64,000 nucleotides of DNA from QHXN01 sp963785125 (GTDB taxonomy: Bacteria > Acidobacteriota > Blastocatellia > Pyrinomonadales > Pyrinomonadaceae): positions 812,203 to 876,202 of the forward strand of contig CAWATU010000003.1 in assembly GCA_963785125.1 (NCBI GenBank), written 5' to 3'. A model generated the notes under the pieces. The model was not told the DNA's origin. It saw nothing but the letters and a program-made list of their open reading frames with translations, and did no database searches. Numbering within the stretch: the first letter of the stretch is position 1; the number at the start of each line of letters is the position of its first letter. This document shows, piece after piece, positions 26,979 to 35,410 of this stretch. A program made the position numbers and the translations under genes.

Positions 26979-27643
26979 CCGAGAGCATCACGACCGAAGA
27001 CCGCGCGCTCGCCGCGTGGGAGATCGTGGCGGCTGCCACGTCTGCGCTCGCCGCCGAGTGGGTCGTGGGCACGCTCGCGGGACGCGGGCGGCTGCTGCTT
27101 CTGATTCCAGTGACGACGGCCGTCGCTCTCATGCTTCTCTCGCACCGCGTGCGCAGAGAGTCTGCGCGTGAGATCGGCTGGCGCCTCGATAACTTCGGGG
27201 AGGCGGCGCGGCTGCTCCTGCCGCCGATGCTCGCCGTCTCGGCGCTGCTCGTCGGACTGGGATGGTACGCGGGCACGCTCGACTTCGGCCGCTGGGAGGG
27301 CGGCCAGTCGATTCTGGGAGTGCCCGGCCTGAGCCTCGCTTGGGGTGTGCTCCAGCAGTACGCGCTTCAGGGGTTCATCAATCGGCGCGCGCAACTCGCC
27401 CTCGGGCGAGGGACTTTGAGCGTGCTGCTGGTCGGACTCCTCTTCGCGCTGTTTCACCTGCCGAATCCCTGGCTGGCGTTCGCGACCCTTGCGGGCGGAC
27501 TGCTCTGGGCCTACGTCTACCAGCGTGCGCCGAACATCCTCGCCGTCGGTCTCAGTCACTCCCTGATGACCTGGGTGATGATCTCCTCCGTCCCGGCGGG
27601 CGCGCTCCACAACCTGCGCGTCGGCTTCAAATACTTCGGCTGA
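26975..27643 (+). CDS. CPBP-family membrane protein with atypical first motif
   Basis: The protein is 222 aa with about six to seven membrane segments. CPBP (Abi) proteins are intramembrane glutamic proteases with EExxxR, FxxxH and HxxxN/D motifs. Here the second and third are present (FALFHLP and LSHSLMTW), but the first is LQQYALQGFINRR, with Gln-Gln for Glu-Glu. Proteolytic activity is therefore doubtful. ATG 26975 overlaps the upstream stop as ATGA, so it is part of the envelope set. RNase P RNA follows. Confidence 0.75.
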   Translation: MTESITTEDRALAAWEIVAAATSALAAEWVVGTLAGRGRLLLLIPVTTAVALMLLSHRVRRESAREIGWRLDNFGEAARLLLPPMLAVSALLVGLGWYAGTLDFGRWEGGQSILGVPGLSLAWGVLQQYALQGFINRRAQLALGRGTLSVLLVGLLFALFHLPNPWLAFATLAGGLLWAYVYQRAPNILAVGLSHSLMTWVMISSVPAGALHNLRVGFKYFG

Positions 27644-27736
27644 AAGGGAATCGCCCGCAATGCAATTTTTTGGCGGCACAACACATTAAAGTTTTAACGA
27701 AAGACGCGTTAGGACTGTACGTGTTCAACGGTGCTT

Positions 27737-27745
27737 TGCTATAAT
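27737..27745 (+). promoter_or_regulatory. extended -10 promoter for rnpB
   Basis: TGcTATAAT (27737-27745) lies 7 nt before the first base of the RNase P RNA terminal helix. Confidence 0.65.
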
Positions 27746-27751
27746 CCGCGC

Positions 27752-28251
27752 CGCGGATTCGAGAACGGGTCGGGCGGTCGCTGCCGAGCCTCGCAAGGGG
27801 TGAGGGAGAGGAAAGTCCGAACACCAAAGGGCAGCGAGCCCGCTAACGGCGGGGCGCCGGCCGGTCGAAGGCTGCGAGAGCAGTCCGCGGCCGTCCGTGC
27901 GACGACAAGTGCAACAGAGAAGAGACCAGCCAGCGGGCCTTCGGCTTCGGCTGTCGGCAGCGGGTGATGGGTGAAACGGTGCGGCCCTCACGGGCTTAAA
28001 GTAAGAGCGCACCGGCGCGTCTGGTGACAGGCGCGGCCAGGCAAACTCCTCGCGGTGCAAGACCAAATAGGGAGGCGGGCAAAGGGCGGCCCGTCCGAAT
28101 GCGCGCTCTTTCCGAGAGCGCGCCACGCCTCCGGGTAGGTCGCTTGAGCCGTCCGGCAACGTACGGCCTAGAGGAATGATCGCCCATCCGTGAACCATCC
28201 GCGGTTTACGGTGGACAGAATTCGGCTTACAGACCCTTTCTCGAATCCGCG
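27752..28251 (+). ncRNA. rnpB: RNase P RNA, bacterial class A
   Basis: This RNA is the catalytic subunit that trims 5' leaders from pre-tRNA. Conserved blocks are visible: GAGGAAAGTCCG near 27810, AGTGCAACAGAGA near 27910, and GGGTGAAACGGTG near 27968. AGAGGAATGATCGCC follows near 28170, and ACAGAATTCGGCTTACA lies at 28215-28231. The ends form helix P1: 27752-27771 pairs with 28232-28251 with a single mismatch. This, with the promoter just upstream, sets both boundaries. The length of about 500 nt is at the long end for this class. It lies between two protein genes with no overlap. Confidence 0.93.
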
Positions 28252-28336
28252 CACATCCAAGTTCTTTCACCTCGGAACCCGATACCCAAGCCTCACGAGA
28301 CGTTTCAGTCTCCAAAGGCGACAGGAGAACCCGAGA

Positions 28337-28615
28337 ATGGCGAACCGCAAAGGCGTCTTCATCGGCGCTTACGTTCCCGCGGAACTGAAGCGCGCGCTCC
28401 AACAGCGCGCCACGAGCGAGCACCGCACGCTCTCGCAGGAGATCACGCGCATCCTCGAAGAGGCTGTGAAGGGCCCGCGCCTGCCGCCGAACTTCGTCGA
28501 GCGCCGGGCGCCGGGCCAACTCCCGCGGCGCCGCGACACAGACCCTCTGCCGCGGCGCCGCCGTGACGACCTCCCCTACAAAGGCCCACAGGGCGGCGGC
28601 GGCAGCGAGGATTAA
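28337..28615 (+). CDS. Arc-type ribbon-helix-helix protein
   Basis: The protein is 92 aa from ATG 28337 (MANRKGVFIGAYVPAEL), with AGGAG about 10 nt upstream. A longer upstream frame runs through RNase P RNA and is rejected. The first 50 residues match a ribbon-helix-helix DNA-binding fold (VPAELKRALQQRATSEHRTLSQEITRILEEA, shown here only as a guide: strand, then two helices). The tail is Pro/Arg-rich. It is likely a small transcriptional regulator or an orphan antitoxin-like protein; no toxin is adjacent. Confidence 0.7.
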   Translation: MANRKGVFIGAYVPAELKRALQQRATSEHRTLSQEITRILEEAVKGPRLPPNFVERRAPGQLPRRRDTDPLPRRRRDDLPYKGPQGGGGSED

Positions 28616-28632
28616 GCCCAGACCAAAACAGC

Positions 28633-28688
28633 AGACAGGCCCCTGAGTCGCCGCAACCCCCTCCGGCGGCTCTGGGGCTTCTGTCTTT
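28633..28688 (+). terminator. long hairpin terminator after the RHH gene
   Basis: AGACAGGCCCC (from 28633) pairs with GGGGCTTCTGTCT, with an inner AGTCGCCG/CGGCGGCT stem, followed by TTTCC. It separates the RHH gene from the TPR gene. Confidence 0.55.
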
Positions 28689-28718
28689 CCCGTGGCCGTC
28701 GCCTTCAACGTGCCTTTC

Positions 28719-28727
28719 TGCTAAACT
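28719..28727 (+). promoter_or_regulatory. possible extended -10 for the TPR gene
   Basis: TGcTAAACT (28719-28727) lies about 30 nt before ATG 28755. No clear -35. Confidence 0.3.
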
Positions 28728-28754
28728 TCGGCGTCGAAAGCATAGATTGCAACG

Positions 28755-29564
28755 ATGCCGGATAACCCTTCCCCTAACAAAAGAGCCCTCGTCGTCGGCC
28801 TCCTCGGAGTCGTGCTGGGTTTCCTTGCCGGCTTCTTCCTTGCCAATGGCATCAACCGTGAAGAGCAGTTGAAGCTGCGCGGAGAGCTTGCGGCCGCGCG
28901 CGCACGGCCTGAGGTCGCGCAGGGAGGCGGTTCTGCGGGTAAGGCGCAACAGGCTTCCGCCCCCGGCGCTGACGGCTCCTTCCCGACACTCACCGACGAG
29001 CAGTTGGGCAACGCCATCAAGCAGGCCGACGCCGACCCTTCCAACATCGAGATACAGAACAAGGTAGGACAGGCGCTCTACTTCTATGCTTGGGAGAAGG
29101 GGAACGCGCAGATACTCCCCGAGGTCGCGCGCATCCTGAAGCGCGCACACGCGCTCGACCCGAAGAACTACCGCACGACGGTCATCGCCGGTGACGCACA
29201 CTTCCTCCTCGCGAACCGCGACGGGGACGCCGCGACGCTCGGCGAGGCGCGCAAGTTCTACGAGGCGGCGCTGGCCTCGCAGCCCGGCGACGCGCAGGTG
29301 CGCACCAACCTCGGGCGCACATACTTCTTCGACAAGCCGCCGAACCCGCAGCGCGCTGTCGCCGAGTACCGCCGCGCGCTCCAGACAGACCCGCGGCAGG
29401 AGCTTGCGCTTCAGAGCCTCGCGGCCGCGCTCATCGAGACGGGCGGACTCGAAGAGGCCGCGCGCCGGCTCGAAGAGTTGGAGAAGGCGAACTCCTCCAA
29501 CACGGAGCTGCCCGGCCTGCGCGCGCAGCTCGAACAGAAGAGGAACGCCGCGAAGGAGAAGTAG
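28755..29564 (+). CDS. membrane-anchored TPR protein
   Basis: The protein is 269 aa. An N-terminal membrane segment (ALVVGLLGVVLGFLAGFFLA) is followed by a short Ala-rich linker and at least three tetratricopeptide repeats from about residue 80 (AHALDPKNYRTT, YEAALASQPGDAQVRTNLGR, YRRALQTDPRQELALQSLAA). It resembles the NrfG/CcmI type in layout, but no cytochrome genes are present. It is probably a periplasmic scaffold. Its stop overlaps the start of the next gene. Confidence 0.8.
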   Translation: MPDNPSPNKRALVVGLLGVVLGFLAGFFLANGINREEQLKLRGELAAARARPEVAQGGGSAGKAQQASAPGADGSFPTLTDEQLGNAIKQADADPSNIEIQNKVGQALYFYAWEKGNAQILPEVARILKRAHALDPKNYRTTVIAGDAHFLLANRDGDAATLGEARKFYEAALASQPGDAQVRTNLGRTYFFDKPPNPQRAVAEYRRALQTDPRQELALQSLAAALIETGGLEEAARRLEELEKANSSNTELPGLRAQLEQKRNAAKEK

Positions 29565-29893
29565 TGAAGTACCTCATCGTCCTGACCCTGTTCGCGGTCG
29601 TGGCCTTCCTCGTCTACTGGCGACTGCGCCCGTATATCCGCGGCCTGCGCCGCTTCCTCGGCGCCATCCGCGAGATCAACCGGATGCGCGCGCCCGGCGT
29701 GCCGCCCGGCGTAACGCAACAGGCGAGCACGAAGAAGGCCGCCAACGAGAAGCTCCAACGCTGCGCCGCCTGCGGGACGTGGATGCCCGCCTCGCGCGCC
29801 GTCTCTCTACGCGGCGGCGCGACCTATTGCTCGCACACCTGCCTCGAACGCGCCGCCGACGCCCCCCACCACGCGCGCAAGTCCGCCTCCTGA
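29564..29893 (+). CDS. PP0621-like small zinc-ribbon membrane protein
   Basis: The protein is 109 aa from GTG 29564. One N-terminal membrane segment (LIVLTLFAVVAFLVYW) precedes a C-terminal four-Cys zinc site, CAACGTWMP and YCSHTC, as in the PP0621 family. The function of that family is unknown. The gene is coupled to the TPR gene by overlap of the stop and start. Confidence 0.75.
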   Translation: MKYLIVLTLFAVVAFLVYWRLRPYIRGLRRFLGAIREINRMRAPGVPPGVTQQASTKKAANEKLQRCAACGTWMPASRAVSLRGGATYCSHTCLERAADAPHHARKSAS

Positions 29894-29901
29894 AAAAGAG
29901 A

Positions 29902-29977
29902 TTAACCACCGCAGACACAGAGAGACGGCTGGTTGAGATTACTCAACCAGCCGTCTCTCTCTCTGTCTCTCTGGTTA
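29902..29977. repeat. inverted repeat between convergent genes
   Basis: AGAGACGGCTGGTTGAG on the left pairs perfectly with its complement on the right across a 4-nt loop near 29938. The outer parts (TTAACCAC and CTGGTTAG, with AGAGACA-like units) pair imperfectly. It probably acts as a bidirectional terminator for the PP0621-like gene and the FeoB-associated gene. Confidence 0.8.
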
Positions 29978-30187
29978 GTTTTTCTTCGACCTGCCGACTT
30001 GAACTAACACGTTCGACTGTCGCAGCGGCGCGTCCACGTCGCCGCACGTCCCGCAGCCGGTCTCGCACGAGCCGCCGCTCTTGTTCGTCCCGAACGAGCG
30101 CAGTCTCATCAGCGCCCGCCGCCCGACGTAGAAGAGCGCGCCGGCGATGATGAGCGCGACCGCGATTGTCTGCCAGTCGAAATTCAT
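29975..30187 (-). CDS. FeoB-associated Cys-rich membrane protein
   Basis: The protein is 70 aa. A membrane helix (IAVALIIAGALFYVGRRAL) is followed by a Cys-rich tail (CETGCGTCG). Small proteins of this form are typically encoded directly after feoB and are thought to assist ferrous iron uptake. It lies 18 nt downstream of feoB on the same strand. Confidence 0.8.
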   Translation of the reverse strand: MNFDWQTIAVALIIAGALFYVGRRALMRLRSFGTNKSGGSCETGCGTCGDVDAPLRQSNVLVQVGRSKKN

Positions 30188-30205
30188 AGACTTGAAGAGC
30201 GCCTT

Positions 30206-32431
30206 TTAACTTAACCCCAAAAGCTTCCCGCCCTGATACGTGACGAACGAGGCGACGTACGCGATGACGAGCATGTAGGCCACCATGAAGAGCGGCCAAC
30301 GCCACGAGTTCGTCTCGCGCCGCACGACCGCGATTGTGGACATGCACTGGCACGCGAGCACGAAGAAGACCATCATCGAGACGGCGACGAGCGGCGTCCA
30401 CGCCGGAGTGCCGTCCGGGCGCTTTGCGTTGCGCACGGCCTCGATGAGCGACGGCGAGGCGGCGTCCGTATCCTTGCCGACGTTGTAGACGATGCTCAGC
30501 GTCGAGACAATCGTCTCGCGCGCGGCGAACGAGGCGATGAGACCGATACCCATCTTCCAGTCGAACCCGAGCGGCTCAATCAAAGGCTCAATCACGTGCC
30601 CGAGCCTTCCCGCGTAGCTCTGCTGCAACTGCGCACCCTCGTCCGCCGTGTCACCCTCGGCCTTCGCTGTCAGAGGCGCGGGCTCGCCCCTCGACTCCAC
30701 CCCCGTCTCGCGCATCGCCTGCACGGCCGCGCCCTCCTCGGCATCGGGCACGGGCTTCACCTCTGACCGAGGGAAGGTCATCAAAGCCCACAGCAGAATC
30801 GAGATGGTCAGAATCACCGTGCCCGCGCGCTTGACGAAGAGCCACGAGCGCGACTTCATCGTGTGCAGCACGTTCATGAAGTTCGGCACGCGGTACGGCG
30901 GAAGCTCAAGCACGAGCGGCGGCGGCGGCGACTTCAAGATAGTGTGCTTCAAGACCCACGCGACGACGATGGCGACGACTATCCCGAGCAGGTACATCGA
31001 GAGCATGATCAGCACGGCTGCGGGCACGAAGCCGAAGAGCTTCACGTTCACGAAGAAGGCCGCGATCATCAGCGTGTAGACGGGCAGCCGCGCCGAGCAC
31101 GACATGAAGGGCGCGATGAGAATCGTCGCCAGTCTGTCCTTCGGGTTCTCGATGGTGCGCGTCGCCATGATGCCCGGGATGGCGCACGCGAAACTCGAAA
31201 GCAGAGGCATGAACGCCTTCCCGTGCAGCCCCACGCCCCGCATCAGCCTGTCCACGAGGAACGCCGCGCGCGACATGTAGCCGCTGTCCTCCAGGAGCGC
31301 GATGAAGAAGAAGAGCAGTAGAATCTGCGGCAGGAAGACCAGCACGCCTCCGACGCCCGCGATGATGCCGTCCACGACGAGGTCGGTCAGAAGCCCCGCG
31401 GGCATCTGCGCGCGCAAGCCCTCGCCGAGCGCGCCAAAACCCCGGTCGATCAAGTCCATCGGCAGCGTCGCCCACGAGAAGATGGCCTGGAAGACGACGG
31501 CCATCACGAGCAGCAGCAGCACCGGCCCGAAGAACCTGTGCGTGACGAAGCGGTCGATGCGCTCGGTCGAGCTGGGGCGCTCGTTCTTCACGCCGCGCAC
31601 GGCTCCGGCCGTAACCCCCTCGATCCAGCGGTAGCGCGCCGTCAAAGGCTCCTGCCACCACTGCGGGTCGGAGGTCGAGAGGCGCGCCCGTGCGGCCTCG
31701 ACCGCCTCGCGCAGCTCCGAGTCTTCGGGAAGCTCTTCTGAGTAGAGGCCGCGCAGGGCCTCCTCGCGGCTCGCCGCGCCCGCGCCGTAGAGCCGCCTGA
31801 CCTCCGCCTCCGCCTTCGGCGACAGACGCCACAGAGCGCACGGCGGCGGCGAGCCGACCGCGTCGAGCACGGCCCGCGCCAGCTCTTCGAGCCCTCGCTT
31901 CGACTTCGCGGTGACGGGGATAACCGGGACGCCGAGCGAACTTGAGAGTCTGTCTGCATCAATCTCAAGCTTCGAGCGCTCGGCCAAATCAACCATCGAG
32001 AGCGCGATGACGAGGGGGCGGCCGGCTTCGAGGAGCTGTGTGACGAGATAGAGGTTGCGTTCGAGGTTGGTCGCATCGACGACGGCCACGACCACGTCGG
32101 GCGCGGGCATGTCCTCCATGCGACCCATGAGGATATCGCGCGCGATCTCTTCGTCGATTGACGTGGCGTCGAGGCTGTAGAGGCCGGGGAGGTCTACGAG
32201 GCGCGCGGGCGTCTGCTCGGCTTCGAGGGCCCACAAGCCCTCCTTGCGCTCGACCGTGACGCCGGGATAGTTGGCGACCTTCTGGCGGAGGCCCGTGAGC
32301 GCGTTGAAGATGCTGGTCTTACCCGCGTTCGGGTTGCCGGCCAGAGCCACGACCAGTTGCCTGGCCTCAGCGCCGGCGCCCGGTTCCGCGGTCGCGCCCG
32401 CGTGCGGAGGGGATTCGAGGATAGTAGACAT
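30206..32431 (-). CDS. feoB: ferrous iron transporter FeoB
   Basis: FeoB is the inner-membrane Fe(II) importer with an N-terminal GTPase. The protein is 741 aa. The G domain shows G1 GNPNAGKTSIFNALTG and G3 DLPGLYSL; the helical insertion and GDI region follow. The membrane part has the two Gate motifs (FLPQILLLFFFIALLEDSGY and the later repeat around FVLACQCMST). The region near residues 560-640 contains a charged soluble insertion between membrane segments. feoA is upstream with a Fur-type promoter and the Cys-rich accessory protein is downstream. Confidence 0.95.
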   Translation of the reverse strand: MSTILESPPHAGATAEPGAGAEARQLVVALAGNPNAGKTSIFNALTGLRQKVANYPGVTVERKEGLWALEAEQTPARLVDLPGLYSLDATSIDEEIARDILMGRMEDMPAPDVVVAVVDATNLERNLYLVTQLLEAGRPLVIALSMVDLAERSKLEIDADRLSSSLGVPVIPVTAKSKRGLEELARAVLDAVGSPPPCALWRLSPKAEAEVRRLYGAGAASREEALRGLYSEELPEDSELREAVEAARARLSTSDPQWWQEPLTARYRWIEGVTAGAVRGVKNERPSSTERIDRFVTHRFFGPVLLLLVMAVVFQAIFSWATLPMDLIDRGFGALGEGLRAQMPAGLLTDLVVDGIIAGVGGVLVFLPQILLLFFFIALLEDSGYMSRAAFLVDRLMRGVGLHGKAFMPLLSSFACAIPGIMATRTIENPKDRLATILIAPFMSCSARLPVYTLMIAAFFVNVKLFGFVPAAVLIMLSMYLLGIVVAIVVAWVLKHTILKSPPPPLVLELPPYRVPNFMNVLHTMKSRSWLFVKRAGTVILTISILLWALMTFPRSEVKPVPDAEEGAAVQAMRETGVESRGEPAPLTAKAEGDTADEGAQLQQSYAGRLGHVIEPLIEPLGFDWKMGIGLIASFAARETIVSTLSIVYNVGKDTDAASPSLIEAVRNAKRPDGTPAWTPLVAVSMMVFFVLACQCMSTIAVVRRETNSWRWPLFMVAYMLVIAYVASFVTYQGGKLLGLS

Positions 32432-32437
32432 AAGACA

Positions 32438-32518
32438 AGTGTTGAGCGACGAGTGACGGTTGACGGATGAAAGACACGCGTCCTTTCATCCGTCAACCGT
32501 CACTCGTCGCTCAACACT
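32438..32518. repeat. perfect 36-bp heptamer inverted repeat, feoA/feoB junction
   Basis: Positions 32438-32473 are the exact reverse complement of 32483-32518, with a 9-nt loop. The arms contain heptamers GTTGAGC, GACGAGT, GACGGTT, GACGGAT. The feoA stop codon lies inside the arm that is first transcribed on the minus strand. Confidence 0.9.
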
Positions 32519-32802
32519 ACGGAAACGGTCTGGGCCTCACTGCGGCGGAGGGCAAGATGGTAGCCGCGCACGCGGACTTCGAGGGGGTCGCCGAGCGGCG
32601 CGGCCTTGATGACGCGGACGGGCGCGCCGGGGACGACACCCATCTCCATCAGGCGGCGCGCCAACGCGCCGGAGCCCCGCACGGCCGTCACACGGGCGTG
32701 GCGGCCCGCTTCGAGCGCGTCGAGCGAGACGGCCGCCCCGGGCGCGTCGGCCCGCTTCAGCAACTCACCAATCTCTCCGGATGCGGCGTAGGCGAAACTC
32801 AT
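32500..32802 (-). CDS. feoA: FeoA SH3-like accessory protein
   Basis: The protein is 100 aa; the FeoA core is at about residues 25-100 (VSLDALEAGRHARVTAV, RLMEMGVVPGAPVRVIKAAPLGDPLEVRV). It is a cytosolic SH3-like partner that promotes FeoB function. The last codons and the TGA stop come from the heptamer repeat, so the C-terminus (VVLSDE) is partly repeat-encoded. It is expressed from the Fur-boxed promoter about 70 nt upstream. Confidence 0.92.
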   Translation of the reverse strand: MSFAYAASGEIGELLKRADAPGAAVSLDALEAGRHARVTAVRGSGALARRLMEMGVVPGAPVRVIKAAPLGDPLEVRVRGYHLALRRSEAQTVSVVLSDE

Positions 32803-32871
32803 AAACGTTCACCGATGATGACGAAGGATTCAAGCTTAAAGCGGCACGAGGTCACGTGTGCCATGTCGAAG

Positions 32872-32900
32872 AATATACTCCTCTTGAAAATAAATTTCAA
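32872..32900 (-). promoter_or_regulatory. promoter and Fur-type box of feoAB
   Basis: On the minus strand, TTGAAA (32900-32895), 17 bp and TATATT (32877-32872) form a good sigma70 promoter. The -35 is overlapped by the palindrome TTGAAA-ATAAA-TTTCAA at 32884-32900. Its core TGAAAATAAATTTCA matches the Fur 7-1-7 consensus TGATAATNATTATCA at 11 of 14 defined positions. Fur with iron would block RNA polymerase here; fur is at 56590. Confidence 0.75.
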
Positions 32901-32945
32901 TTTCATCTTGGGTCGATTTTGGAGATGGGGCGTTCAAGCGCTCTT

Positions 32946-34556
32946 TTATTGGAGCGCAGTGGGGATGATGGCGAGGTCGGCGCGGACGGGGCCGAGCGGG
33001 GTGACGGCCGTGAGGCGCAGCGGCAGACGGCGCTTGTCCGTGCTGACCCAGAGGCGGAGCCCGAGGCTGTTGCCGTCGGCGTCGCTCGTGGCGAGGGCCA
33101 GCTCGACCGCGGGGATGCTCTGACCGCCGAGCTGCACAGGAGCGTTGCGCAGCGCCGTGATGAAGAGCACGCGCGGGCGCTTGTTGAGAAGCAGAGAGAC
33201 GGAGTTGCGCTTGCCCGGCGTGAGGTCGAAGGAGCGCAGCGCATAGAAGACCGAGAGGAGGTCGTGCGTGCCGAAAGGCACCTCGACGCGCGTCCCGTCC
33301 TCGAAGAGCGCGCTGCCACCCTGCTGGTCGGCCGAGACGACGAAGCGCGCGCGCCGCCTGCCCTCTGCGAGGGTCAGTTCCGTGCGGAACGGGAGCACGG
33401 ACGAAGCGTCCACGTACGAGTTGACCTGGTCGCTCACGGGGAAGAGTGTCTGCACGGCGCCGGTCGTCTGGAGGTTCGCCGTCAGCAAAAGCCCCTCGCG
33501 GTTGAAGTAACGGGCGCGCGGCCGCACGAGGAACGAAGCGGAGCCCGCGGGCTGCGCGTTCGGCCCGAGGAAGAAGTTGAAATTCAACTGCTCGCCCGGT
33601 TTGAAGGGTAGCTCGGCCGGCGGCGCGGCGGCCGTGGGGCCGGACGGCGGTGTGGGGGCCGGTGTCGGTATCACGCGGGGCGGGTTGTTGCCCGCCAACT
33701 GTCCGGGCGGGAGGTTTATACCGGGGTCGGTCGGCATGGGCGTCGGGCTCGACGTGGCGAGGGGGTCTTGCGTCTCGCCGACGAACTCGGAGCTTGCCAG
33801 CTCGACGCGAATCTCGCCGGCGCGGTGGCGCGCGCTGACGAGCACGGGCACGTGCCGCTCGTCGTCTGTGAAGTAGAGGCGCACGCGGTACTCGTCGGCC
33901 TCTTTGTTGCCGCGCACGCGCACCTCCGCGACGACGGTGTTCGATGAGCCGATGTTGGTCTTGAGCGTCTCGCGCCCTGTCACCTTCACCTCGGCGTCGT
34001 AGACGGACTCGCCCTGCTTGACGCTGAGCGTGTAGGTTGCGCCCTGCGCGAGTGGCAGTGCGCGCAGGCGGTAGAGCGCCGAGAGGAAGTCGTAGGTGCC
34101 GGCCATGACGGCCACGTCACGACCCGTCGCGAGCGCTGAAGCGCCGAGCGGCGCGTTGTAGTCCTGCGCCACATCCTGCACGAGCGCGCCCTGGCGGATG
34201 GACTGCTGGGCGCGGTAGGGAAGACCCGTGGCGGAATCGACGAAGGTGGCGTAGGTGTTGTTGAGCGCGTAGAGGGCGGCCGAGACGACGCCGATGGTCT
34301 CGACGTGCGCGCGCAGCTCTATGCCGTCGCGCCCGTTGAACTGCCCGCGCCCTGTGACCTGCGTCTCGACGTGGGCGGCGGTGGGGAAATTTGAGAAGGC
34401 GACCGTGTAGGTCAGGCGCTCGCCGACGCGGTAGGGCGCCTGCGAGAGCGGCGCGTTCGTAGCGTCAGTGCGAACCTGCCCCGACACAGCCGCACAGAGA
34501 CACACGGCCGCACACGTCGCCGCCAGCCAAACCCTCAACCTCGAAACTCGAACCAA
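32946..34556 (-). CDS. secreted protein with two DUF3108-like domains
   Basis: The protein is 536 aa from TTG 34556, supported by AAGGGG just upstream and by a signal peptide (VWLAATCAAVCLCAAVSGQ). The open frame extends further but overlaps the neighbour in antisense-like composition. Two halves have similar layout: YRVGERLTYTVAFSNF near the N-terminus and FKPGEQLNFNFFLG after a Pro-rich linker. Each half also carries an arm like YDFLSALYRLRALPL or HDLLSVFYALRSFDL. DUF3108 proteins are periplasmic and of unknown function. The gene is downstream of the hydrolase and pyr genes. Confidence 0.72.
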   Translation of the reverse strand: MVRVSRLRVWLAATCAAVCLCAAVSGQVRTDATNAPLSQAPYRVGERLTYTVAFSNFPTAAHVETQVTGRGQFNGRDGIELRAHVETIGVVSAALYALNNTYATFVDSATGLPYRAQQSIRQGALVQDVAQDYNAPLGASALATGRDVAVMAGTYDFLSALYRLRALPLAQGATYTLSVKQGESVYDAEVKVTGRETLKTNIGSSNTVVAEVRVRGNKEADEYRVRLYFTDDERHVPVLVSARHRAGEIRVELASSEFVGETQDPLATSSPTPMPTDPGINLPPGQLAGNNPPRVIPTPAPTPPSGPTAAAPPAELPFKPGEQLNFNFFLGPNAQPAGSASFLVRPRARYFNREGLLLTANLQTTGAVQTLFPVSDQVNSYVDASSVLPFRTELTLAEGRRRARFVVSADQQGGSALFEDGTRVEVPFGTHDLLSVFYALRSFDLTPGKRNSVSLLLNKRPRVLFITALRNAPVQLGGQSIPAVELALATSDADGNSLGLRLWVSTDKRRLPLRLTAVTPLGPVRADLAIIPTALQ

Positions 34557-34681
34557 AGAATGCCCCCTTCTAATCTCCGCCTGACATCTTCGCAAATAAA
34601 GCCCGTGCGCGACAAACGCCCGGGCGCCTTTGGTTACACGCCCGCCGCGCGTCTTCGTTCCAACGTTGAAGGTTCGGCGGC

Positions 34682-35410
34682 TCAAATGTTTTCGAACTCC
34701 CCGAGCCACTCGCGCACGCTGACGCGTCCCGAGAGGAGCGCGACGTGCCCCGTGCCTTCGAGCAGCTTGAGGCGCGCGCGCGGGAGCAGCGAGGCCATCT
34801 GCCGCGCGGCCCTCTCGCTGTCGAGGAAGCGGTCGGCCGTCCCCGCGACGACGAGCGCGGGCGTCTGTAACTCGCCGAGCCGCGGGCGCAGGTCGGTGTC
34901 GCGGATGATGCGCAGGCGCGAGATGTATCCCTCGCGCCCCACATCGGCCGTGTGCTGGCGGAAGAGCCGCCGATCCTCTTCGCTCACATCGGGGCTGAAG
35001 AGGATGTGGCGTGCGCCGCGCGTCCTGTGCGCCTTGAGCATCGGGTAGAAGGCGCGGAAGAGGACGCAGCCCGCATGAATCTTGAGGCGCTGGCGGAAGT
35101 GCGGGAAGGTGTTGACAAGGATGATGCGCTCGAACAACTCGGGATGTTCGAGCGCAGCAGCCATCGTCAACAGCCCGCCGAACGACTCGCCGAGCACGGT
35201 CGCGCGCCCACCGGCCTCGCGGATGACCCACGCGAGGTCTTCGATGAGCCGCCCCATCCCGTAAGAACCGTCCCTGCGCAGAGGGAACGAAACGACCGTA
35301 TGGTCGCGCACGAGGTCTTCGGCCTGTTTATAAAAAAGCTTCCCGGAACCCTCGATCCCGCACACGTAGACGAAGGCCGGGCCGCTACCCTGTTTAAGAT
35401 ACTCGACCAT
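34682..35410 (-). CDS. alpha/beta hydrolase
   Basis: The protein is 242 aa from ATG 35410 (MVEYLKQGSGPAFVYVCG), which overlaps the end of pyrF by 17 nt. The nucleophile elbow is GESFGGL, the Asp of the triad lies in GTADRFLDSER, and the His in GTGHVALL. It is probably a cytosolic esterase-like enzyme of unknown substrate. Coupling with pyrF suggests cotranscription, but no pyrimidine role is known. Confidence 0.82.
   Translation of the reverse strand: MVEYLKQGSGPAFVYVCGIEGSGKLFYKQAEDLVRDHTVVSFPLRRDGSYGMGRLIEDLAWVIREAGGRATVLGESFGGLLTMAAALEHPELFERIILVNTFPHFRQRLKIHAGCVLFRAFYPMLKAHRTRGARHILFSPDVSEEDRRLFRQHTADVGREGYISRLRIIRDTDLRPRLGELQTPALVVAGTADRFLDSERAARQMASLLPRARLKLLEGTGHVALLSGRVSVREWLGEFENI

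Noticed and set aside
28190..28336. Upstream start for the RHH protein
   Set aside because: It would overlap the 3' end of RNase P RNA; ATG 28337 has a ribosome-binding site and matches the domain start.
34557..35231. N-terminal extension of the DUF3108 protein frame
   Set aside because: The extension is Arg/Pro/His-rich out-of-frame reading of the neighbouring hydrolase gene. A TTG with a good SD and signal peptide at 34556 is better.
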